A stretch of 5,045 nt of DNA from an uncultured Duganella sp. (GTDB taxonomy: Bacteria > Pseudomonadota > Gammaproteobacteria > Burkholderiales > Burkholderiaceae), in contig CAMLSG010000303.1 in the NCBI GenBank assembly GCA_946482635.1, positions 1 through 5,045 on the forward strand, read 5' to 3'. The notes under the pieces were generated by a model. That model searched no databases. It was not told where the DNA came from and saw only the letters and a list, made by a program, of their open reading frames with translations. This document shows positions 1 to 4,292 of this stretch, piece after piece. The position numbers and the translations under genes were made by a program. Position 1 is the first letter of the stretch; every line of letters starts with the position of its first letter.

Positions 1-239
1 CCGATTCGCCGAAATACCCCAACTTTACGGAAGTGACCGGCGATTTCGTTTACGCGCGCCTGATGAATGCGCAAAGCGAAGTCGCCACCGGCTACACCAA
101 ACCGGCATTGAAGAAATGGGCCGCGCAAGCGCAGGAATGGACCGGCGGCGGCAAGCGCGACGTGTTCGTCTATTTCATCAACGGCGCGAAAGAGCGCGCG
201 CCGGCAGCCGCCATGCAACTGCTGGCCAACTTGCGCTAG
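1..239 (+). CDS. DUF72 (YecE-like) family protein, C-terminal fragment
   Basis: This is the 3' end of a gene that begins before the window; the reading frame enters at base 3 and stops with TAG at 237-239. The visible 78 residues match the C-terminal end of DUF72/YecE proteins: a TGDFVYARL strand, a GYTKPALKKWAAQAQEW helix region, then RDVFVYFINGAKERAPAAA followed by a short terminal helix. The family has a TIM-barrel-like fold and is widespread in bacteria; its biochemical role is not established. The gene ends three bases from the stop of the convergent winged-helix regulator, so the two probably lie in separate transcription units. No terminator hairpin is visible in the three-base gap. 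The family call rests on motif recognition only. Nothing suggests a link with the minus-strand cluster. Confidence 0.8.
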   Translation, partial: DSPKYPNFTEVTGDFVYARLMNAQSEVATGYTKPALKKWAAQAQEWTGGGKRDVFVYFINGAKERAPAAAMQLLANLR

Positions 240-242
240 CCC

Positions 243-749
243 CTATTGCTCAATCACCAGCACATCGTCGAACGCGAAGCCTTTAACGCGTACCGTATGC
301 AGCGGCAAGGCCAGTCCCGCTTCCTGCTGCACCTTGCGGCGCAAGCGCTTGACCATTGTGTCGAGGCGGTTCTGGTCGTAGCTCAGGTAATCTTCGCCAA
401 AGGCCTGCACGATCGCCTTGCGGGACAATGCCTCTCCCGACTCGATGGTGGCGAGCAGCTTCAGGAAGCTGAATTCCAGGCTGGTCAGGTGCACGCTGCG
501 GCTGTTGGGGCCATACAAAGTATGTGAGCGCATGCTTAGCCGCCAATGTGCGCCGACCAGCGAGGACAACAGCGCATGCACCTGGTGCAAGCGCGGGTCC
601 TGCTGCATGTCGGCGTCGCCATCCAGCACATACTGTGAGCAGTTGGCTGCGGACCTGACCTCTGTTACCTGGTACCCGGCATTGTGGAAAGCCCGGAGCA
701 AGTCTTCGTCGGATACTGTCGTGCCTCTCAAAAACAGCAAATTGATCAT
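243..749 (-). CDS. Orphan OmpR/PhoB-type winged-helix transcriptional regulator
   Basis: A 168-aa predicted cytoplasmic DNA-binding protein. Residues about 69-164 match the Trans_reg_C winged-helix domain: a leading beta sheet (WRLSMRSHTLYGP), an LTSLEFSFLKLLA helix, a LSRKAIVQAFGED turn-helix, the NRLDTMVKRLRRKVQQEAG recognition-helix region and the TVRVKGFAF wing. The first 65 residues begin like a receiver (INLLFLRG, then DEDLLRAFHNAGYQVTEV) but are about half the usual length. No acidic pocket or phospho-acceptor aspartate can be assigned, so control by phosphorylation is doubtful. The ATG at 749 is chosen because GGAAG lies about 8 bases before it; an in-frame TTG at 779 has no ribosome-binding site. 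The gene lies 97 bases downstream of the GH19 gene on the same strand and has its own candidate promoter with a Pho-box-like repeat, so autoregulation or control of the cluster is plausible. Its targets cannot be read from the sequence. Confidence 0.82.
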   Translation of the reverse strand: MINLLFLRGTTVSDEDLLRAFHNAGYQVTEVRSAANCSQYVLDGDADMQQDPRLHQVHALLSSLVGAHWRLSMRSHTLYGPNSRSVHLTSLEFSFLKLLATIESGEALSRKAIVQAFGEDYLSYDQNRLDTMVKRLRRKVQQEAGLALPLHTVRVKGFAFDDVLVIEQ

Positions 750-801
750 TGTTGTCTTCCGCCAGTTGGTAACCTGCAAATAAGACTAAACAGATAAGTA
801 T

Positions 802-830
802 TTAATAAACTGACAGTTTCTGACAGACAA
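802..830 (-). promoter_or_regulatory. Candidate sigma70 promoter of the winged-helix regulator
   Basis: Reading the minus strand, TTGTCT (830-825) is followed after exactly 17 bases by TATTAA (807-802), each matching 4 of 6 consensus positions. It lies in a strikingly AT-rich strip (781-846, about 27% G+C by count), while the surroundings are GC-rich. Transcription would start near 795 and give a leader of roughly 45 bases before the ATG at 749. No other gene start could use this promoter. It is a prediction from motif and context only. Confidence 0.5.
810..826 (-). repeat. CTGTCAG direct repeat, Pho-box-like operator candidate
   Basis: On the minus strand the sequence reads CTGTCAG-AAA-CTGTCAG: two identical 7-base units with a 10-base period, one helical turn. 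It lies between the -35 and -10 elements of the regulator's promoter and overlaps the -35. The half-site CTGTCA is the half-site of the E. coli Pho box, whose units repeat every 11 bases, so this copy is one base shorter. PhoB/OmpR-type winged-helix proteins typically bind such tandem direct repeats. It could be an autoregulatory site for the downstream regulator or a site for PhoB; its position would also suit repression. Confidence 0.45.
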
Positions 831-846
831 CAATACTTTCATTTTG

Positions 847-1500
847 CTATCGAATGACAACCAGCACTTCACGGCAGCGGTCCCACAGGCTAAGCCGTTC
901 GGTCAAGCCAACCGTTCCACCATTGATGGCGCGGGTGATGCGCACAAAGGCGCTGTTGGCAGACGCGCCGGCAGCGCCATCGGCAATGGCGTTCAGGCCG
1001 CGGGACTGCCAGAACCACGCCGCCGAGCGCGCCGCCGGCCCCGGCTGCAACAGCAGGTCCGGCTGCGCTATCAGGTCGAGGTCAAGTGCTCCAGCGCAGG
1101 CAGCGTAATTGCTGCGCCCCGTCAGCTGGATCAGGCCGCGTCCGCGATAACGCCAGCCGTCGCCGCTGGCCTCATCGCCGTTGCCCATGCGGCTGGCGTA
1201 AACCCGATTTGCCAGGCGTTCCGGACTGTTGGCATAGGGTTGGGCCGCCTGCTCGTTGGGGAAACGCGTCGGCCACACCTGGGGCAAGCGCGCTGCGGAG
1301 TAGTTGAGGTTTTCGCTCAACACACGCAAATTGCCGGACTCGTGCAGCAACTGGGCAAGGAAGACCGCCTGCCGGCCGCCTGTATTGATTTCCCGTTCTG
1401 CCATCGCGCGATTTAGCGCCAGCAGCCAGGTGTCCACTGTGGCCTGTTGCGCCCCCTTCCCCAGGATGCCAAGCAACTGTGCTGCGGTAATGTCTTGCAT
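847..1500 (-). CDS. GH19 chitinase/lysozyme-like endolysin
   Basis: A 217-aa glycoside hydrolase family 19 protein of the compact bacterial/phage endolysin type, expected to cleave beta-1,4 bonds in peptidoglycan or chitin. Seen: LAQLLHESGNL (residues 48-58, Glu54 as probable general acid), SENLNYSA (62-69, Glu63 as probable second catalytic Glu), then the family block GNGDEASGDG-WRYRGRGLIQ-LTGRSNY (106-132), and near the C-terminus ITRAINGG. The length fits a single catalytic domain with no separate wall-binding domain. There is no signal peptide or membrane segment, so it needs a holin, an export machine or cell death to reach the wall; no holin or spanin gene is visible. The ATG at 1500 is preceded by AAGGAG six bases upstream. 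The frame stays open to 1749, but that extension overlaps the DUF2589 gene and is rejected. A strong terminator ends 20 bases before the start codon, so expression is probably low or needs read-through or an internal promoter. Confidence 0.88.
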   Translation of the reverse strand: MQDITAAQLLGILGKGAQQATVDTWLLALNRAMAEREINTGGRQAVFLAQLLHESGNLRVLSENLNYSAARLPQVWPTRFPNEQAAQPYANSPERLANRVYASRMGNGDEASGDGWRYRGRGLIQLTGRSNYAACAGALDLDLIAQPDLLLQPGPAARSAAWFWQSRGLNAIADGAAGASANSAFVRITRAINGGTVGLTERLSLWDRCREVLVVIR

Positions 1501-1519
1501 GTCGTTCTCCTTGACGGAT

Positions 1520-1554
1520 AAAAAAGCCATGCCGGCGCCAGCGGCCGGCATGGC
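1520..1554 (-). terminator. Rho-independent terminator after the DUF2589 gene
   Basis: On the minus strand an 11-bp perfect stem (GCCATGCCGGC / GCCGGCATGGC, + strand 1544-1554 and 1526-1536) closes a 7-base loop (CGCTGGC) and runs directly into six T residues (1525-1520). It begins 8 bases after the DUF2589 stop codon and ends 20 bases before the GH19 start codon, with the GH19 Shine-Dalgarno just beyond it. This is a textbook intrinsic terminator placed between two same-strand genes. It could end the upstream operon or act as an attenuator. Confidence 0.88.
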
Positions 1555-1562
1555 CTTGCCGC

Positions 1563-2159
1563 TTAGCTGACTTTCGGCGTGATGGCGGTGTGCAGGATGT
1601 CCAGCACGCGCGACAAGCCTTCCGGCATGCCGGTGTCTTCTGCCAGCACCTGGACGTGGTACTTGGCCGAGTTGTCGGAGCTGCGGGTGTTTTCCTTGCT
1701 GGACGAGACCGAGCCTTCCAGGTGCACCTTGGCGCTGAAGATGCCCCAACCGACCTTCATGTCTGCGCTGAAGGAGCCCGAGGTAGCGCTCGACTCCTTG
1801 GAGGTGAAGGACGATTTGACTTCCATGTCGAAGGTGATGTCGACCTTGCTGATCGCCAGGCTGGGCACCTTGACGATGGCCAGCATCGGCACCTGCAGGT
1901 CAACCGTCTCTTCCTTGGTCTTCGTCAGGTCGGCAGGATCGGCGATCAGGCGCTTGAAGGAAAACGTGGCCAGGCGGGTATTGCTGGCTCCCAGCGCATT
2001 GCCCTGGCCCGGGTCGTTGAAGCCGACGTATTTGATGAAGTCGGCGGTTGCGTTAGCCAGCCGCACCTGGGCATCGCAGGCGGCGGTCAGCGGGCCGCCA
2101 ATCAGGTCGCCCATCGGCAGGCCCTTGAACTGCGACGAAATATCGACAATTTCACTCAT
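1563..2159 (-). CDS. DUF2589 domain-containing protein
   Basis: A 198-aa protein recognised as DUF2589, a family without an established function that I know of. Seen in order: the family's N-terminal segment (LPMGDLIGGPLTAACDAQ, residues 14-31, then a helix to about 46); a mid-region of alternating strands, VPMLAIVKVPSLAISKVDI then TFDMEV (90-114); a Ser/Lys-rich stretch (about 115-165); and a C-terminal strand plus helix, AKYHVQVLA then EGLSRVLDILHTA (165-192). No signal peptide or clear transmembrane helix is present, so it is probably cytosolic or peripheral. The ATG at 2159 has AGGAG six bases upstream. It is the fourth gene of the minus-strand cluster, separated from the third by 106 bases, and is followed by a strong terminator. 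The acidic gene at 3012-3593 is a clear paralogue, with matching motif spacing. Confidence 0.85.
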   Translation of the reverse strand: MSEIVDISSQFKGLPMGDLIGGPLTAACDAQVRLANATADFIKYVGFNDPGQGNALGASNTRLATFSFKRLIADPADLTKTKEETVDLQVPMLAIVKVPSLAISKVDITFDMEVKSSFTSKESSATSGSFSADMKVGWGIFSAKVHLEGSVSSSKENTRSSDNSAKYHVQVLAEDTGMPEGLSRVLDILHTAITPKVS

Positions 2160-2265
2160 CTTGCTCTCCTAAAGAAAATGGCCACGAGGGCCGGGTATGC
2201 CGCTTACTGCAGCCCGGGCGATGCGGTATGCGGCGCTTGAAAACCAGCTTACGGAGGCGGTGCGC

Positions 2266-2742
2266 CTATCGCGTGACGGTTTCTGTCAAGCGTTGCAGCC
2301 AGCGGCGCAGGGCCGATGGCTTGCGCGCGGGGCGCAGCGCTTCCACCAGCGCCAATTGCGCGGGCGACAGCACGAATTGCAGCGGTGACGCTGCGCGGGG
2401 ACGCCAGCCTGCAACGCTGCGAAGGAAGGTCAGCCGGCTGCCGCCGGCATCGACCTGTATGCGCAGTTCGACCCGCAGCGGCCGATGCAGCAGACGCCGC
2501 CACAGCGGCGGCGGGCCGGCGCGCAGCATCGCGCCGCGGCGTGATTGCTGCAGGTAGCAATGCCAGGACAATTCGAATTCAGACAGGCGCAGCCGCATGG
2601 GGCGGTGGAAGGCAGCGCGTGCGATGCCGTGCAGCGTGCCCGGGTCGGCGGTAGCGGGCCTGGCTTCGAGCTGCGCATTGGCAGTTTCGAATGCGCTGCA
2701 CAGTCCCATGCGCAGCGCTTGCAGCGAAGGTGGGGAGCGCAT
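2266..2742 (-). CDS. Arg-rich hypothetical protein, possible divergent DUF2589 paralogue
   Basis: A 158-aa protein that I do not recognise as a named family. It is strongly basic: 25 Arg and 1 Lys against 9 acidic residues. Residues 51-64 (LRLSEFELSWHCYL) align without gaps to residues 101-114 of the neighbouring DUF2589 protein (LAISKVDITFDMEV), with matching alternation of hydrophobic and polar positions. A later strand pair (LRVELRIQVDAGG, then LTFLRS) also fits a beta-rich fold, and the N-terminal 25 residues could form the family's leading helix. It is therefore probably a divergent relative, but this is inference from short segments. The ATG at 2742 is chosen because GGAGG lies four bases before it; an upstream in-frame ATG at 2787 would overlap the previous gene. 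It starts 10 bases after the 89-aa gene stops, so the two are almost certainly cotranscribed. A nucleic-acid or polyanion ligand is possible given the charge. Confidence 0.68.
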   Translation of the reverse strand: MRSPPSLQALRMGLCSAFETANAQLEARPATADPGTLHGIARAAFHRPMRLRLSEFELSWHCYLQQSRRGAMLRAGPPPLWRRLLHRPLRVELRIQVDAGGSRLTFLRSVAGWRPRAASPLQFVLSPAQLALVEALRPARKPSALRRWLQRLTETVTR

Positions 2743-2752
2743 TTCGCCTCCG

Positions 2753-3022
2753 CTAATCGAGGAACATTGGCTTGCGCGCGAATCCAATGTTGTAGACCGC
2801 GTACTGCAGCACTACCTGGTGCTCCCCAATGTTGTACAGGCCGAAGCTCTTGTCGATGCTAAGCAGGTAGCCGCGCGGCGTGCCCTGCAGGCACTTGTTG
2901 ACCATCGCCATGGACTCCTCGACTTCAGCTTCGGTCCGCATGTGCTGCGGGTTATCGTTGCCGACTACGATGCGCTTGATGAAGCGCATCTCGCACAGGT
3001 GGAAGTTGCGGTCATTGCTCAT
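2753..3022 (-). CDS. Small hypothetical protein with two YNIG motifs
   Basis: An 89-aa soluble protein that I cannot assign to a family. Its second half contains two related segments, SFGLYNIGEHQ and YAVYNIGFARKP, with the tetrapeptide YNIG spaced 17 residues apart, which may form two equivalent strands or turns. There is no signal peptide or membrane helix; two cysteines lie at residues 10 and 46. The ATG at 3022 overlaps the end of the upstream acidic DUF2589-like gene by 11 bases, which implies translational coupling; the ribosome-binding site is weak (GGAAAGGG about 9 bases upstream). The frame is open back to 3061, but that start has no ribosome-binding site and lies inside the upstream gene. 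Its tight position between two DUF2589-type genes suggests that it works with them, perhaps as an adaptor or structural partner. That role is inferred from position only. Confidence 0.72.
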   Translation of the reverse strand: MSNDRNFHLCEMRFIKRIVVGNDNPQHMRTEAEVEESMAMVNKCLQGTPRGYLLSIDKSFGLYNIGEHQVVLQYAVYNIGFARKPMFLD

Positions 3023-3593
3023 CGCCCTGGCCCTTTCCGTCCGCTTTGGCCGGCGCATCATCTTCGTCGGCAGTCACTGCTTCGAGCGGTGTATAGCCCT
3101 GCGCTTTCACCACGTCGTTGAGCAGGCGCGCCATCCCTTCCGACTTCTCCGCCGACACCAGCTTGAGGCGGATGTGCGCGGCATTGCCATTTTTCTTTGC
3201 GATGCCACCCGATTCGGGATTGATGCGCAAGCTGGCCTTTTTCTCCGGCGGTGCTGCCAGTCCGGCTTGTTGCCTTGCAGCCTCGGTGGCGGGATCGGCT
3301 TCCGCTTCTTCCAGCGCGCCCAGCTCCACATCAAGTTCCACTTCCGCTTCCCCGATCACCAGCGAGCTGTGCGGCACGAGCGAGATCAGCGGCAGGCGAT
3401 AGGTGTACGTATCGCCCGGCGCTGCGTGGCTATGGATGGCGGGCAGTTGCAGGTCGAATGCGGTGGGTTGGTTTTGGCGATCGAAGAAGGTGGCCAGGTT
3501 GGCCATTTGCGCCTTCTCCACCATGTACTGCGCGTTCATGACGGAGCCTGCGATTGCCCTCACCATGTCTTCCAGACTTGCGAGCATTGCCAT
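3012..3593 (-). CDS. Acidic DUF2589-like protein, first gene of the cluster
   Basis: A 193-aa protein that reads as a paralogue of the DUF2589 protein at 1563-2159. The N-terminal helix has the same D-x11-AQ spacing (Asp9 to Ala21-Gln22, compared with Asp18 to Ala30-Gln31). Residues 67-91 (LPLISLVPHSSLVIGEA then EVELDVEL) align gap-free with residues 90-114 there, with 7 of 25 identical and the rest mostly conservative. The C-terminal IRLKLVSAEKS then EGMARLLNDVV parallels the strand plus EGLSRVLDIL helix. It is acidic overall (29 Asp/Glu against 17 Lys/Arg), with a charged, Ala/Glu-rich linker after residue 92 and an acidic C-terminal tail (ADEDDAPAKADGKG). No signal peptide is seen. The ATG at 3593 has GGAGG seven bases upstream. 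Its last 11 bases overlap the next gene. It probably sets expression of the following two or three genes. Its function is unknown. Confidence 0.78.
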   Translation of the reverse strand: MAMLASLEDMVRAIAGSVMNAQYMVEKAQMANLATFFDRQNQPTAFDLQLPAIHSHAAPGDTYTYRLPLISLVPHSSLVIGEAEVELDVELGALEEAEADPATEAARQQAGLAAPPEKKASLRINPESGGIAKKNGNAAHIRLKLVSAEKSEGMARLLNDVVKAQGYTPLEAVTADEDDAPAKADGKGQGDEQ

Positions 3594-3626
3594 GTGATGT
3601 CCTCCAGTTTGTCAGATCCGGAGGCC

Positions 3627-3652
3627 AGAATAGCGGGGGGATCCCGCCGCCA
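3627..3652 (-). promoter_or_regulatory. Weak promoter candidate for the DUF2589 cluster
   Basis: On the minus strand TATTCT (3632-3627) matches the -10 consensus at 4 of 6 positions and lies about 33 bases before the start codon at 3593. A poor -35, TTTGGC, ends 16 bases upstream, inside the long hairpin at 3640-3678. The -35 is not convincing. The operon must start somewhere in 3594-3685 or further upstream, and this is the best sigma70-like match I can find there. Confidence 0.25.
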
Positions 3653-3678
3653 AACTGACTATTTCTGGCGGCGGGATC
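3640..3678. repeat. Perfect 13-bp hairpin between exported-protein gene and DUF2589 cluster
   Basis: GATCCCGCCGCCA (3640-3652) pairs perfectly with TGGCGGCGGGATC (3666-3678) around a 13-base loop. It starts 7 bases beyond the stop codon of the 3686-4123 gene, the usual place for a terminator. On the minus strand, however, the stem is followed by a C run and not a T run, and the + strand has no T run either. It may be an mRNA 3'-end stabiliser, a terminator without a U-tract, or an operator for the cluster's promoter, which would overlap it. Confidence 0.75.
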
Positions 3679-3685
3679 GCACACG

Positions 3686-4123
3686 TCAAGTCTTACGCCA
3701 GCATGCACCTTGCACCCGGACTTTGAACTCGGACTTCTCGGCCAGGCTGCGCAACAGTCCTTTTTGTACGCCTGCACGGAAATCCTCTGCCGGTTTCTCC
3801 AGGAGGTTTGCGCGAGTGACGCCATAAGTGTCGGTCCTGGCCACCACCACCTCCGGGCCAGACTGCTGCTGAAGCGCCAATTGCCACAGCCCGTCCGAAT
3901 CGGACGCCAGCACCATGCTGCCGGCCGATATGCGCTGGGCCTCTTGCGAGAGCGCCATCGATGTAGTCAGTTTTGCGATTACATTGTCCGCGTCGATTTT
4001 CTCCGCCCGCGACAGGGTGCGGCTCTCGAACGCAAGGCCTTTCGGGTTCACGACAGTGCATTCGGCCGCCGCCGCAGCGCCGGCGGCGATGGACAAGGCA
4101 AGTGCAAGAAAAACTGGTTTCAT
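3686..4123 (-). CDS. Small exported hypothetical protein
   Basis: A 145-aa protein with a clear Sec signal peptide: MKP, a hydrophobic core (VFLALALSIAAGA) and an alanine run with probable cleavage just before Glu21-Cys22. The mature part is about 125 residues, soluble and mixed alpha/beta in character, and has just two cysteines, Cys22 and Cys141, at opposite ends; these could form a disulphide in the periplasm. No lipobox is seen. I do not recognise a family. The ATG at 4123 is preceded by AGGAG six bases upstream; the frame is open to 4180 but has no ribosome-binding site there. A good -10 (TATATT) lies about 45 bases upstream. The gene precedes the DUF2589 cluster on the same strand with 92 bases between them, and is divergent from the large gene at 4293. 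A role in protecting the periplasm from the GH19 enzyme is conceivable but has no direct support. Confidence 0.78.
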   Translation of the reverse strand: MKPVFLALALSIAAGAAAAAECTVVNPKGLAFESRTLSRAEKIDADNVIAKLTTSMALSQEAQRISAGSMVLASDSDGLWQLALQQQSGPEVVVARTDTYGVTRANLLEKPAEDFRAGVQKGLLRSLAEKSEFKVRVQGACWRKT

Positions 4124-4165
4124 ACAATTCTCCTGGTTGATTGAAAGGGAAAGTGCTGCGAAACC

Positions 4166-4171
4166 AATATA
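4166..4171 (-). promoter_or_regulatory. -10 element candidate for the exported-protein gene
   Basis: TATATT on the minus strand matches TATAAT at 5 of 6 positions and lies 42 bases before the start codon at 4123. No good -35 is found 16-18 bases upstream. That space is occupied by the 9-bp palindrome at 4172-4200, which suggests an activator or repressor site, or a promoter that does not rely on a -35. Confidence 0.4.
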
Positions 4172-4200
4172 GCCTCGCACGCCATTGCGCAGTGCGAGGC
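4172..4200. repeat. 9-bp perfect inverted repeat upstream of the exported-protein gene
   Basis: GCCTCGCAC (4172-4180) and GTGCGAGGC (4192-4200) are perfect inverted repeats around 11 bases. The repeat lies directly upstream of the TATATT -10 element, in the intergenic region between two divergent genes, where no transcript should need to end. No T run follows on either strand. An operator for a dimeric regulator is the simplest reading; a structured RNA leader is the alternative. Confidence 0.6.
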
Positions 4201-4230
4201 GCCATGAATGGTCAGAAAAATACGCTGCCC

Positions 4231-4255
4231 GCCGCGTAGATTCAGGCTACGCGGC
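4231..4255. repeat. 9-bp perfect inverted repeat upstream of the 4293 gene
   Basis: GCCGCGTAG (4231-4239) and CTACGCGGC (4247-4255) flank a 7-base loop (ATTCAGG), 37 bases before the ATG at 4293. On the + strand it could fold in the 5' leader; on the minus strand a run of five T appears only 9 bases after the stem. It differs in sequence from the palindrome at 4172-4200. It could be a leader hairpin or an operator. I find no convincing sigma70 promoter for the 4293 gene. Confidence 0.55.
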
Positions 4256-4292
4256 ATTGGGTTCGCGGCCATTCAAACGGAAGGAGAACCAC

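Noticed and set aside
844..1416. Open frame of 190 codons on the + strand opposite the GH19 gene
   Set aside because: It is an antisense shadow of a gene with intact catalytic motifs and has no ribosome-binding site.
1501..1749. N-terminal extension of the GH19 frame
   Set aside because: It overlaps the DUF2589 gene and passes through the terminator; AAGGAG before the ATG at 1500 and the family length support the shorter protein.
1590..2240. A 216-codon open frame on the + strand
   Set aside because: It is antisense to the DUF2589 gene, which has family motifs and a strong ribosome-binding site; the + frame product shows no recognisable pattern.
2160..2265. Possible terminator or promoter in the gap before the DUF2589 gene
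   Set aside because: Only a 4-bp GGCC stem near a T-rich stretch and two GGTATGC copies 31 bases apart are present; neither is strong enough to call.
3684..3689. TTGACG on the minus strand as a -35 for the DUF2589 cluster
   Set aside because: The sequence 17 bases downstream (AGAAAT) is not a credible -10, and the match overlaps the stop codon of the preceding gene.
2880..3827. A 315-codon open frame on the + strand
   Set aside because: It lies antisense to three supported minus-strand genes and their intergenic hairpin, has no good ribosome-binding site, and encodes a Cys/His/Arg-rich product typical of a GC-rich shadow frame.
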